DNA of 64,000 nucleotides from Rhabditoides inermis (GCA_963966185.1 CAWZYM010000005.1:28501-92500); one strand, 5' to 3'. Shown: positions 30,531 through 42,688, counted from the first letter of the stretch. Program-made: numbers and translations. Notes: generated by a model not told the origin, from the sequence alone.

Positions 30531-33330
30531 TTTCGAAACGTTCAGATTCTCGTACCCAACATCCCCGTGCAAAACGGAGTTGTTCACATAATCGACAGTG
30601 TACTCGGCATTGTGACGAACACTATCGATCAGGTGAGTCTCACACTAGCCCCGCCCACTCACGCCCCGCCCCTTTCAGCTCACCATGGAAAACCCCAAGT
30701 GCACCACGCTGATGAGGTACATCAACACGATCGGACAGATTGTCAGGAACTACTTCTCCGCTACTGGTTAGTCTCTCTCTCTCCTCTCTCTCACTCACTT
30801 TCTCTCACTTTCTCTCTCTCTCTCCCTCCCTCCCTCTCTCTCCCTCTCTCTATCTCCCTCCCCTCTCTCCCCCCTCTCTCCCATTCATTCAACATTATTC
30901 GACCATTATTCCACCACATCCATACGCATACGACTTGAGATATAATAGATTTGAAATCTCTCTCTCTCCCCTCTCTCTCTCCCTCTCTCTATCTCCCTCC
31001 CCCCTCTCTCTCCCCCACTCTCATAACTCCTCCTCAGGCGGTATGGTGACGTTCTTCGCGCCCTACAACGAGGCATTCGAGCGCATTCCGGAGCAGATCG
31101 AGCGCCGGCTGTTGAGAGACAGGATATGGCTGGAGCAGGTGAGCTCATCTTTCTTTTCTCTCTGGTGCTCTGCTTTTTACCCACAAACGATGTTTGAAGT
31201 GCAACTTAGCAAAGTGATCATCAGACAATAAGATACAACGTTTTGTTCTTCCAGATTCTCAGTGGTCAGTCGTTTCCTTAATAGTAAAACAGCAAAAATC
31301 TACAAGACACGAAATCCGAGTGCCAAATCCGTTTCTCCAGATTCTCAAGCTGCACATCGTTCCGGCGAAGGAGCTCACGTCTGACGAGATCACGAACGAG
31401 ACCACAGTGTACACGGTGGACAACATGCGCCAGCTGTGGTTTCAGAAAGGCGAGTGGCCGCGGAACAACATCAGTGAGTGGCACCTCATTTCGTTTTTGC
31501 GTTTCGCTTCACTTCTCTACTTTTTTGCGTTTTTTTCGTAGACGAGATCGGAAAGTTTTCGACCATATCCACCTACTCTCTCTGACGCCCTTTTCGTCTT
31601 TTCGATTTTCCTGAGAACAACATCAGTGAGTATCCTGTGACAGATTTCCTGTTTCTGACCGTTTCCGATACTAGCTAAAAAATCTGGCATTTGCCAGCAC
31701 ATACCCTCGTACCGCACGTACCGCACGTATCTTTCAGCGTACTACGTGATCGGCGGCGGCATTCGTACGGCTATCATCCAGGACAATGTAGCAGCGACCA
31801 ATGGAATCGTGCACTACATCGAGAGGGTGCTCGGGGTGCCGTACCAGTCACTCTGGGAGATTATGAAGAACGAGACGAGGCTGCAGTGAGTGACTCTCTC
31901 TCTCTCTCCCTCTCTCTCCCTCTCTCTCTCTCTCTCTCTTTCTCTCCCTCTTTCGCTCTCCTGCCCTCTCAAAAGTACACCTCCCAGGCGGTCCTACGAG
32001 ATGATGGGCCGTCTGCAGCTGCCGTTCTTCCTCGACCCGTGGCAGGTATTGACGCCCGAGCAGAACGTCACATTCTTCGTCCCCGTGAACGAGGCGTGGC
32101 AGAAGGTGAGTGGTATATAAAAGTATCGTGATGAAAGTATATCTTCTTCGTCCCCTTCAATGAGGAATGGCGCGTGGCAAAATGGGCGGTTTGAGTATTT
32201 CGAATTCGAATTCCGAACTATGATAATTATGTAATGTTGAAACAATTGACCTTGACCCTATTAGAATGGTAGAAGGTGAGAATTTGAAAAGTATGGATGT
32301 GTACATTCCACAGCAAGGAACGGCCTGTAAGGTTACTGTGAAATGATTGACCTTGATCATTCTTCGTCCCCGTGAACGAAGCGTGGCAGAAGGTGAGTGT
32401 AGTAAGTTTCGAGTTTCGACTATTCAGAACATATACATACACAACATTACATTCACATACACAACATTTACATAGATTTTCGTATTATTCCACACCGCCC
32501 CTCATTTGTCGGTCAAAAAAGAAACACACTATAATATTGCTAACTAATATTATTATGTCGAATCGTCCTGGTCTTTTCATGATGGTTCTCTAACGTCACG
32601 GTGAACAAAACCGTGAATGCCGCCTACTTTATACATTTCGGCACCAATCTTGTTCGCATTCTAACACCTTTGTGTTAGAATGCGAACAAAAGCTAATTTA
32701 GTAATCTGAAAAGTATAACTAAAAACTCTCCAGGTGCCGCCGGCTCTGGTGAATCGCATGGTGGACGGGCAGCACGACCTGGCACTACAGTATGTGTTCA
32801 AGAGGCATATCGTGCAGGGACAGGTGAGAGAGAGATAGAGGGAGAGAGAGGAAGAGAGAGAGAAACTGAGATACGAAGAGGTCCTTCAGGCGCTGATGTA
32901 CACGGACCTTCGCGAGCGCACCTATGTGATGATGAACGACGAGAAGGTCGTTGTCCGCAGGAGAGGCAGATGTGAGTGGCGAATGCGCACAGATAGGGAT
33001 TGAGGCCGGCCAGATTTGTAGAAAAACGATTTTGTACGAATTGAGAATTCCATCTGCAGATAGCGTGTATGGATTGAGCATTTGTATGGAGAGGGAGGAG
33101 TTCATAGGCGAAGAGTTCAATTGTCCTCAATATAGCGAGGCTCACGTTTCATAGTCCGTTTCATGACACAGTATAGCACTTTCTGACACGTTTTTTTGCC
33201 AACAAAAGCGAGACTGACAAAAAATTAGTAATTCAACAAATCCTTGCAGTCTTCGAGCTGTACTGGCCGCGCGGCAACCGTGTCGCCCAGGTGATAGAGG
33301 GAGGAGAGATAGCTGGCATCAACGGGTAAG

Positions 33331-33379
<49 letters not shown>

Positions 33380-33567
33380 AGATAGAGAGAAAGAGAGAGA
33401 GGAACCTTTCCAGGTACATGCACTTCATCGACAACGTCTTGATCTACGAGCCCGATCTACGCGCGTCCACAGAGGGCACCGACTGGCTGGCGGCTCACCT
33501 GCTGGGATGGATTGTCCTCGCATTACTATCTATGGGAAGGGTGCGCGTTGCTGCGGCTATACCTTAG
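28691..33567 (+). CDS. Secreted or membrane-anchored protein with four FAS1 (fasciclin) domains
   Basis: About 20 exons and 680 residues. A signal peptide (MLPTCLSLLLSFFVYPILA) starts at 28691. Four FAS1 domains can be recognised from their H1-type motifs: ITVFAPVDDVFTYNPD (about 28960), FHTFFLPTDKAFSKV (about 29730), VTFFAPYNEAFERIP (about 31045) and VTFFVPVNEAWQKVPPALV (about 32070). The second-motif region is clearest in domains 3 and 4 (LHIVPAKEL, FKRHIVQGQ). The C-terminus is hydrophobic (HLLGWIVLALLSMG) before a short basic end, which may be a GPI-attachment signal or a membrane helix. FAS1 proteins (fasciclin I, periostin, TGFBI) are cell-adhesion and matrix proteins. Several introns hold echoes of neighbouring exon edges (31250, 31613, 32358). 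Confidence 0.85.
32358..32392 (+). other. Intronic copy of a FAS1 exon end with donor
   Basis: Repeats the last 35 bp of the exon ending at about 32105 (encoding FFVPVNEAWQK) plus the donor GTGAGTG. The only difference in the shared coding part is GAG/GAA, which is synonymous. A more diverged copy starts near 32143 and a remnant near 32265. Confidence 0.65.
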
Positions 33568-33585
33568 AAGAGAGATGTGAGGTGT

Positions 33586-33732
33586 GGTCAGTCTCTTCAA
33601 AACACTCTCGAATAGCTTTTCGAATCCCAGTTCACTGCCTGACATGTCTTCGAAATACTTTCGATTACTCCCGAACACTTCGGAATCCCTTGCTATTCCT
33701 TCGAAACACTTGCGTTTGAATAGAGACTGACC
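33586..33732. mobile_element. MITE copy downstream of the FAS1 gene
   Basis: Ends are GGTCAGTCTCTTC and its inverse GAGACTGACC. Inside are irregular repeats of CTCGAATAGC, TTTCGATTACTCCCGAACACTTCGGAA and TTCGAAACACTTG type, as in copies at 37490 and 53771. It starts 19 bp past the stop codon, so it is probably transcribed as 3' UTR. Confidence 0.75.
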
Positions 33733-34424
33733 GTATTTTAGGAGAGGAAGAGTGAGCGCAGAAGAACTCTGACATACCCAGTGGCCATATAGCTTATGAT
33801 TTTGACTTTGACTTGACTTTGAGATTCCCATGTAAGTTTCACTTTCTCCCATAACCTCATCTGACGAACGTTACGTGTGTGTTTTTCCATGTTCACTTTT
33901 TACATAATAAATGTTTACATATATTCAAGCTTTGCGCTGAGGATGTTCCAACAAGTATTGATTGATTGATTATTGATTGATGTTCTAACACACGTGATCA
34001 TGTGCTCCCTTGCGCATTGATTGATCCCAGATGATACATCAAATCCATGTCTTATCCGCTTATCACACCCGTTGATAGACGACTATCCATTTTCCGGATC
34101 CCACAGACACGAAGTGAGAACTGCGTGCCGGAAAATCGAAATGTAGAAATTGTCAATTGCCAACGACGTCGCCTAAAAACGCAACCCTATACCATATGAC
34201 AACATCGTTGTAGCGGAAACAATGCTGTAACAGTGTACAACACAATCGCAACAGTTATGTTACCATGTGATGTTCGAAAAAATGCGCGGGGGCGAGGGGG
34301 GCGGCAGTGATACGCGTCACGTATGCGGGAGACGTTCGATAGTGGTCAAGTCGAGGGGGGAACCGGATCGGTGAGAGACAGCGGCGGCGGCTGCCATTGC
34401 GCACTGTGTGTTCCGGACAGAGAC
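33733..34424. other. Intergenic region before the astacin gene
   Basis: No exon is supported. Short ATTGATTGATTGAT repeats occur near 33955-33980. The right boundary is a clear acceptor (TGTGTTCCGGACAG) 4 nt upstream of the astacin start codon. Confidence 0.4.
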
Positions 34425-35726
34425 ATGCGTGCGCTCCTAGTCCTACTACTTCCCCTACTACTTCCACTCCTTCAATGCAATGCCGACGTGGCAGAGTTCG
34501 AGAACCACTTCACGCTCGGGAACCACCAACTCGACACGGTCAGCCATCTGCTGCTGCGGATGAAGAAGCTCGCGCATAGGAAGGCCTATGGGGACCGGCA
34601 GTTTGGCAGCGACGTGGGTGGTCTTGGACTTTTTTTGGTTAAGCTTAATCAGAGGTCCGTCTATACTACGGTCGTCTGTACAGTCCTCCTCCTCGGTCCT
34701 TTGTATTTGTTTATAGAGTAGAATAGTTTATCGAACGATGGTACAGCTACAGTTTGGAACTGATTGTATTCGATACGATTTGCGGGACTTGATTTTCTAA
34801 AGACACTGTTGAATTCGAAGATTAGCCGGTTGAATCCGGGTTTCTCCTATAGTACGGTTCTCTATAGTACATTCCATAGTACGGTATAGTACGATCCTTT
34901 AGTACTCGAGAACAAGATAGGGTTCTTGGAATACATTGTTTTGTCTTTTGTATGATCTATTGATCGGAGCTTCTCCGCAGGGTAATTTCTTGAATCGGAG
35001 GGGCTTTACCTTACCCTTACCTTATTTATCGTAGTATGCAAATCTGGCGGTGTCATTTTAAATCTCAATTCTCAAAGCGTCGTCTTAGTCAATAGCTAGT
35101 CCTGGGTCTTCCTAGTGCAAGATAGGTTTCTTGGTTTACCCGTTTTCTCTATTGATTGACAATATGCAAATCAGGCAGTGGAGGACGCGAAGAAACCGGT
35201 GTCGATCAGTCAGGAGCAGCCCAAGGTCAAGCAGGAGCTCGCGCCCTACCTGTTCGAGGGTGGGTCGCTCTTCAATGTCACGTCACCTCTCTTCTTTTTT
35301 GCAACAGCGCCGTATTATGACGGTTCCCATGACCAATATGTCTAACGACATCGCTCGCTGATCGCTCGCATATGTTTCAAAATATTGTAGCTTGTGCTCG
35401 GCAGGTGCATGTATTTACACACTGCGCGAATACTGTATTCTGTGTTACAGAGAATCTATCTTGAATCTTGACAGCCACTGTGTGTTTCAGGCGACATCTT
35501 CCTTTCTCAGGACCAGGCGCTGCACATATTGGAACAGCTACACAAGGCCGATGAGGAGATCGACAGGAAGAGGAAGAACAAGAAAAACAGAGGTACACCC
35601 TTTCTCTCTCTCTCTCTCTCCCTCCCTCCCTCCCTCCCTCCCTCCCTCTATTATCGTTCTCTCCCCCCCTCTTTTTCCCTCTCTATCGCGCCTTCTCCCT
35701 CCCCCCCCTCTCTCTCTCTCTCTCTT

Positions 35727-35772
<46 letters not shown>

Positions 35773-35781
35773 TTCTCTCTT

Positions 35782-35812
<31 letters not shown>

Positions 35813-36936
35813 TTTCTCTATTTCCCTTTATCGCAGCCAGACTCGATTATGTTTCTGGTAAAAAGCCGTTTTATGATACAAAAACGGACTTTTCTGAGCG
35901 TCTTTTGTCGGCAAAAGTTGAGTCTCTCCCCTAGGCCGTCGCTCCTTCCACTCCGATCCGGAGGCGCGCTGGAAGTCGATGCCCATCAAATACCGATTCC
36001 ACGAGAGTCTAGGTGAGACAGATAATGAAAAAAAGTTTGTTCATAAGTGGTTTTGACATCAAACGTGATAGTACAGCTACAGGACTTCTGCCGGAACCAA
36101 AATCAAATGTTTTATCCAGGATCTCTATCCAGGACATCCAGGATTCTAGGGTCAGAGCTCATGATTTGCCACACTGTTGTGTTACTGTGTCTCTGTAATC
36201 ATTCGGCAGATAGAGATTATCATTATTCTTCTTCTTCTGCAGAGTTCTTCGCCATTTCGCAGATCGTGTCGGCGATTCGCTTCTGGGAGAACAACACGTG
36301 TCTGTCGTTCGAGAACACCTATGACAACCTAGCCGGACAGGATTTCATCGAATTCTTCCAGGGACAGGGGTGAGATGTTGAAGAGAGAGAGAGAGAGAGA
36401 GGGGGGGGGAGGGAGAGAGAGAGAGGAAGAGAGAGAAAGAGGGAGAGAGGGAGAGAGCGAAAGAGAGAGAGAGAGAGAAAGAGAGAGCTCATCTCAGATG
36501 CTACTCCATGATCGGAAGGAACGGCGGTCGACAGGGAGTGTCGATTGGAGAGAACTGCGCCAAGGTGAGGCAGTGAATGAAAATATATGCAAAATAAAAA
36601 AATAGTTTGTCTTAATCACATGTTAGGACGATATGAAATGATGATTACATATAAAAGCATTACCGCAAATACGACTACAGATTCTCAACAACAAAACAAA
36701 CAAACAATCGAATCAGAGTTCACTAGAAATCGCAAACATGAGCATGACTCACATGACTTTGTATGATTTTTTTTCTCGTCAGCTGGGTATCATCGAGCAC
36801 GAGATCGGTCACGCGTTGGGACTGGTGGCACGAGCAGAGCCGGCCCGACTCGACGTCGTTCGTAGAGGTCTCTCTCTCTCTCTCTCTCTCACTTCTCTCT
36901 CTCTCTCACCACACACACACACTTCTCTCTCTCTCT

Positions 36937-36974
<38 letters not shown>

Positions 36975-39418
36975 CCTCTCTCTCTATCTTCCTCTCTCTA
37001 TCTTCCTCTCTCTCTCACTCCTTTCTCTCTCTCACACACACACACTTCCTCTCTCTCTCTCCTCTCTCTCTCTCTCATCTCTCTCTCATCTCTCTCTCCT
37101 CTCTCCCTCCCTTCTCCTACCTCTCTTTCAGGTTGCAACAAGACTTCATCCTGCCCTCCTACATGTCCGACTTCCTACAGCGCGAGAACGAGATCGACAG
37201 TCTCGGGGTACTGTACACTTGATTACTTTACTACTTTACTTTCCGCTTTACTGTTTACTTTACTGATGTCTACTGATTCGTTTTGTCAGAATGTGATCAA
37301 TTTCTTCGGCAACAGCAGAAACAGCCAATCACTGCGGGCAGTGAAAATTCTTTCCGCCAAAGTCCCAGCGACGTCTTTCCCATCGCGCGACTTCGAAACT
37401 GAAAAAAAAATCGGCTAAACGCGATTAGTATTCACAAGTTATGTTTTTTTAGGTGCCGTACGATCTGGGATCGGATGCACTGAAGTTGCGGTCAGTCTCT
37501 TCGAAACACTCCCGAACACTCCCGAACACTTCGAAATGCTTTGCTATCCCTTCTAAACACTTCGGAATGGGTTCCGAAGAGGAGACTGACCGCATTCCTT
37601 GAGAAGAGTAGACAAACGTTTTCGCAAGACAGAAGACCGAGCCACATATACAAGTGCCACATACACCGTTCTTTGCGCATCCCTTTGCTTCTTTATCAAA
37701 TCGGCCGTGAATCAGTTCACCTGGATATTGCGTTTTACCACATGTAAAGTGTCGCTGCGCAGAGTTTTGCTTCTTTATCAAATCGGCCGTGAATCAGTTC
37801 ACCTGGATATTGCGTTTTACCACATGTAAAGTGTCGCTGCGCAGAGTTATTTATTGAATCATGAGGGGCTACCTTTACCTTTTCCTTTTATAGACGAGTG
37901 CCCCGGAATAACATTTCAGCATAATCGTTCAACATCGCTAGTGAATCAGTTCAACTGGAATCAGTTCAACTATCTAGTATCTCAGGCACTACTGTATGCT
38001 TCATATCATTATGATTGTGTTGTCATATATTCAGATATAACGATTCCGGATAAACGATTGATTGATTGGCTACCTTAACCTTCACCTTCACATTGCAGAC
38101 AAGTGTCTCGGCGCGAACCCGTGTCAGCACGGCGGCTACCCCCATCCCGCCAGATGCCAGCAGTGCATATGCCCCAACGGGCTCGGAGGCAGCAAGTGCG
38201 AGATCAACGAACCGCCAAAGAGTGAGAGAGAGAGGGAGAGGGTGGGAGTGGGAGAGATGGAGAGAGGGAGGGAGAGAGAGAGGGAGAAGAAGAGAGTGAG
38301 AGTCTTCCAGACGCCGAGTGTGTGGCGTTGTCACGTTGTCCGACGATTGGGAGGAGATTTCTTCGCCCGACTACCCCGACCCGGGATACGAGCCCGATCA
38401 GAAGTGCGCGTGGAAGATGACCGTATGTCTCTCTGCCTCTCTCTCTCTCTCTTTCTGCCTCTCTCCCCTTTTCTCTCCCCTCTCTCTCTATCTCCCTCCC
38501 TCCCTCCCTCTCTCCCACTCTCCCTTACAGGCGCCCACGGGCAAGCGTGTCGAGATCCAGTTCGTCGAAGACTTTTCCTTTCTCTGCACCTCGACCTGTG
38601 TCGACTATGTGGAGCTCAAGATTGCCGCGGATCTCAAGAACACTGGATTCAGGTAGTAGAAAGGGAGAGAGAGAGAGAGAGGGGGAGGGAGAGAGGAGAG
38701 AGTTCCTCCAGACTATGCTGCTACACCATCCCGGCCGGCTCGTTCGTTTCGGAGTCCGAGGTGGCAGTAGTGATCTTCCGCTCGCAGCTCAGTTCAGACG
38801 TCGGATTCAAGCTGCAGGCGCGAGCCAGTGAGTCGCCACCACAACCTGCCTTCTTCCGCCTGTTTTCTGTTCCTTCTACCGTTCACCCCCTGTGTCCCTG
38901 TGTTAGCTCTTCTTTCTATTTCCCACCTTGCACCTTCTGTGTACCTCTTGTGTACTATTTGAGTACCTTCCTCCTTCTACTTTTTACGTCCTGTGTACCT
39001 CCAACACCAACCATCTACACTTTATACCATGCGTACAAACCGCATTCAACCTCCCGTGTACCTTCTACTTCCCACCTTCTACTTCCTCTCTCCCTCACTC
39101 TAACCACCCCCATTTCAGCCGATCTGCCCGCCCGCACGACTCCTGCTCCCGTAGCCATCACCACTACAGGTAACTTGTTACAGTAACCACTGGTTTTACA
39201 GTATCCTAAACAAAGTGAAGCAGGCCGAATTATTGCAAAATCGATCAAATCATTTCGCTAACCCTGTAAATTTCGAATCATTCAGCGGCTCCCACCACGA
39301 TTGCCGGCTCGTCAACATGGACGGCGTGGGCAGAGTGGAGCACGTGCAGTAGATCATGTGGCGGGTGCGGCATCCGGAGCAGGGTGCGACAGTGCAAGAC
39401 AAAGGACTGCGAGTGGGT

Positions 39419-39460
<42 letters not shown>

Positions 39461-39850
39461 GGAGAGAGGGAGAGAGGAGAGAGGGTTGCAGGGGTCGGCG
39501 GCAGGAGTTCTCGACGTGCAACCTGAAGGCGTGTCCCGTCGACAAGCACTGCGGCCGACTGCTCTCGCAGAACAAACTCTGCGGCGGGAAGGTGTGCACA
39601 AAGTGAGTCTCTCTCTCTCTACCATCCTCTATCTAGATCTATTTTTCTCTGTCTATATCTCTCTCTCTCTCCCCCCCCCTCTCTCTCTCTCTCCCCCCTC
39701 TCTTTCTCTCTCAACCCTCCCCCCTCTCCCAGCGCGGCGGAGGCGAAGGCAGCGTGCGGCGAGCCGACGTGCTGTCCGCCCTTCCACCACAAGGACGGGA
39801 TGTGCGTCTCCAACACGCCAGTCTTTAGCGACTTTGTCCGCCGCAAGTAG
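34425..39850 (+). CDS. Astacin-family (NAS-type) metalloprotease, catalytic region apparently disrupted
   Basis: Signal peptide MRALLVLLLPLLLPLLQCNA, propeptide with LAPYLFEGDIFLSQDQA, and a basic furin-like site (RKRKNKKNRGRR, exons near 35500 and 35935). The astacin domain follows at 35940-37480: IRFWENNTCLSF, CYSMIGRNGGRQGVSIGENC, then HEIGHALG. Downstream are an EGF module (38099-38220), CUB (38317-38840) and a TSP1 repeat (WTAWAEWSTCSRSCGGCGIRS, about 39320), then a Cys-rich end at TAG 39850. This is the nematode NAS EGF-CUB-TSP1 architecture; such enzymes act in cuticle moulting and matrix processing. Defects: one extra base after HALG puts the third zinc ligand (WHEQSRPD) out of frame; residues are missing before QQDFILPS; the Met-turn region is frameshifted; and a MITE follows with about 70 catalytic residues absent. 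The EGF-to-C-terminus exons remain open. Confidence 0.7.
35590..35830 (+). repeat. CT/CCCT microsatellite in an astacin intron
   Basis: A pyrimidine-only stretch fills most of the intron between the propeptide exon ending AAAAACAGAG and the acceptor CTCCCCTAG near 35934. A short dispersed repeat beginning GCAGCCAGACTCGATTATG (about 35835) follows; the same block occurs near 7106. Confidence 0.85.
37490..37591. mobile_element. MITE copy at the break in the astacin catalytic domain
   Basis: Begins GGTCAGTCTCTTCGAAACAC and ends GAGACTGACC, with internal repeats of CACTCCCGAACACTTCGAAA. It sits about 20 bp after the codons for VPYDLGS, where the Met-turn should continue. I infer it interrupted, or lies beside, a deletion that removed the end of the protease domain. 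Confidence 0.8.
37685..37848 (+). repeat. Perfect 82-bp tandem duplication
   Basis: Two adjacent copies (37685-37766 and 37767-37848) of a unit beginning TTGCTTCTTTATCAAATCGG and ending CTGCGCAGAGTT are identical at every position I compared. The duplication is therefore very recent, or an assembly artefact. It lies between the MITE and the EGF exon of the astacin gene. Confidence 0.9.
37966..38072 (+). repeat. Dispersed repeat R1 in the astacin gene
   Basis: Nearly identical to the COX7C-intron copy: CTCAGGCACTACTGTATGCT, ATTGTGTTGTCATATATTC and CGATTCCGGATAAACGATTG, ending in GATTGATTGG. It lies in the intron before the EGF exon. Confidence 0.75.
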
Positions 39851-40567
39851 TGGTTAGCCATCTTTGTCTTAAAGGCCTTGAAGCCTTGAAGGCGTGGCCA
39901 GAGTGGATTCTTACCCCTGAGAATGGCTGTTCTGACCCCTCGTATATGTATTTTACCCCTAGAATGACCCCAAGAAGTAAGAATAGGTTTAGCATACGAT
40001 TTCATTCTCGAAATGGCCGAAAAAATCCTGAGGGAACACAGGCTATCGATACTACGGGGTGAGAATCCACTATGGCCGCTACTTCATCCCCCCACGCATC
40101 ACACGGGTACCGCCCCTCCCAGCCGAAACGTATTTATTACGCAATTGTATGTAAACAGTTTTGTTGTATAAAAGAATGTATGGTGTATTATTGAATGCGC
40201 GCGGAGAAAGTGAACTCACAGTCCGTAAGACGGGTTTTTGCGACACATGCATGTGTCTGGGATCGGAAACATATGAAACATAGACAAACATAATCTCTCA
40301 TAGGCAAGCTAATCTCTGCTACGACCACCATGCAAAGTGGGTACACCCTGTGAGGCAACTAGAAAGAGGGAAGGGGGAAGGTATGTACAAGTGAATAGCT
40401 CTGCGTCTCGTCGGAAAGGCCCTTCACAACGCCAACGATACAACTCAATCACTACGATACATCAACGTATTGACTAAGGAGTGACAACGCTCAAGATGAT
40501 CTACGGAGAATCGGCCGAGGAGTGAGTGAGTGAGTGTATCGACGTTGCACAGGGCCGGACCGCTGGG
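39851..40567. other. Convergent intergenic region
   Basis: Lies between the 3' ends of the astacin (+) and TMEM134/230-like (-) genes and holds their 3' UTRs. No exon is supported. A block AAGGCGTGGCCAGAGTGGAT near 39890 matches dispersed repeats near 7106 and 19235. Confidence 0.4.
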
Positions 40568-41599
40568 CTATCGGTTGAAGGTGGGTAGTCGGTCGAAGGA
40601 GTAGCCGGGTCGGCCGCACAGCGCGCTGACTATGTAGTAGACGTGGTAGCTGCCGGGCACGAAGCACACGCAGCCCGCGAATAGGAACACCCACGCCTGC
40701 ACGCCCTCCTCCGGACGGATGTACTGCAGCGTGCCGTACGCCAACAGCACTGCAACGCACCAGGTACACACATTGAATGTTTATTTGTTTGTTTGTTTAT
40801 CAGACTGATTCCGACATGTACACAATCCTACAAAGTTCAAACTATACGCTCTCCTCTAGTGCAAACGGTATGCGCCACAGTGCTATGGTACTGTATTCAT
40901 CATTTTGATGTGATGTTATGTTCAGATATAATGTAATGAGATGCTGAACCTTGTGGCGTACCGTATGCACTTGATGTGTAGTTAGGAGATAGATATTGTA
41001 GATGAATGATTGATTGATTGATATAACGAATGAATGAAAAATCTAACTACTCACTGGCTCAGACTATGGTATTCAGGCGATAGTCATATTTCCCTTCGTT
41101 GTGGTGAGTTCAAATATAACGACTAAGGATCGGTATCTGTCACTCACTGGCTCCGACGATCGTATTCGCTCAGCGATTGTGATGTGATGTTCACATAAAC
41201 TAATCACTCACCGGCGCCGACGATGGTGAGCACTATGGATCCGAGCACGACGCGTATGTTGGCTCTCAGGCGCGGGTCGGCGCAGCAGCGCGCGCAGCAG
41301 CCGGACTCCTTCGTCCTGCCCCCCTCCACCGTAGACTCATCGACATCGCCACTCTCCACTATCAACTGAAACATGTGTGCGTGTTTGCTGCGCCTCGCTG
41401 CGGCCTCGTTAGAGTGTGTTTTTCAATGCAGGCACGACCCACCGCAGCGCTGTGGGTCCAGCATGAACCGTTTCGAATTATATCATAGACAACAATGTTT
41501 ACATATTCAATTAAATAATGACAATAAATACAATAAAGAAAGACTCACATGTTGTCCTTGTGATGGGTTTCGTTGATGGCCGCTGCTGGGGTTAGCCAT
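40568..41599 (-). CDS. TMEM134/TMEM230 family (DUF872) two-pass membrane protein
   Basis: Three minus-strand exons (41599-41549, 41365-41212, 40749-40568) encode 128 residues. After a polar N-terminus and a Cys-rich stretch (SGCCARCCADP) come two hydrophobic segments: IRVVLGSIVLTIVGAVLLAYG and AWVFLFAGCVCFVPGSYHVYY. The end is SALCGRPGYSFDRLPTF. The FVPGxYHV and YSFDxLPxF signatures are typical of the family; the match to TMEM134 looks closer than to TMEM230. Members reside in endosomal or Golgi-type membranes, and TMEM230 is linked to vesicle trafficking. The intron after exon 2 contains two extra copies of the exon end and its donor. An acceptor-like TTTCGTTTCAG lies about 28 nt upstream of the start. 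Confidence 0.8.
41048..41236 (-). repeat. Triplicated exon-donor boundary in the TMEM134/230-like intron
   Basis: On the minus strand the real junction reads ATCGTCGGCGCCG then GTGAGTG (around 41212). Further along the intron are GATCGTCGGAGCCA then GTGAGTGAC (near 41147) and CATAGTCTGAGCCA then GTGAGTAG (near 41052). The units are about 60-95 bp apart and progressively diverged. Confidence 0.65.
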
Positions 41600-42629
41600 T
41601 CCGCCGCTACGGCTAGACTATCACTGAAACGAAATAAATAGTAACATTCCGCTTATCTATATCACGATTGCAAAATATCACGATTAAAAAATTGAAACTG
41701 ATACCGCAACGGTGGCGCGAACACTGATAACGATAACAGAATGTCGAATCGAAACGATCAACACAAGACATGGAAAGAACGCGGCGCGGCTGGGAAGAAT
41801 AAAACATATGTGGCCGACTCGCAGAATGACTCACCCCGCCTGGCCTATGACTCAAAAATAACAAAATAAATGTGCAGTTTCGGCAATCAGCTGATTGGGG
41901 AGAATGTCTATAAGAGTTCGTGACGTCACTAGTGGTTGGCAATAGACCAAGGGGCCGCGACGCGCACACGCGCCGCGCGTCATTGAGGGTCGAGTGCGCG
42001 GCAATTCGAATGCGGATTTGTCTGCTGCCTGCGCCTGTAATGCGATAGAGGGTGAGGTCATCTTGCACAGCAGAGTCTCTCCCCTCCCTTGTTCTCAATT
42101 ATATTGCCAGATTAATGCAATGATGCATAAATTACTTGTCGTGATAGTTTCTCCTCCACTGCTCCTTCTCCCTCCTCCTCCTCCCTCCACCTATCCGTTC
42201 ACTGCTCCCCCGACTCGAATCACACCTCTCTCCTTCATTAGAAGACTAATGGTGGAGCAGTGAAATACGATCGCATCCCATGTACCATATAGGGAGATGG
42301 GAAAGAGAGAGGGGGTGAGGAAAGAAACACACCCCATGCGAAGACTATCTCCGCGCTCCTACCCTCGTTAATTATAATAATGTCATGAAAGGGTGACAAG
42401 GCTGAATGAGATTGGGCATGTCGGAGGGCGCAAAGGATGGAAGAGGAGAGAGAGAGAAGGGGAGGGAAGGAGAGAGAGAGAAGGGAAGGAGAGAGAGAGA
42501 GAGAGAGAGAGGAAGGGGGAAACAAGCATTGTGCGTGTATGCAAGCTGCGTGATACGTGTACTCTTGCCACATTGTCACTCACAGACTCGCGGATCGAAT
42601 CAACCGTATCTCTGTCTCTCTCTCTCTCT

Positions 42630-42688
<59 letters not shown>

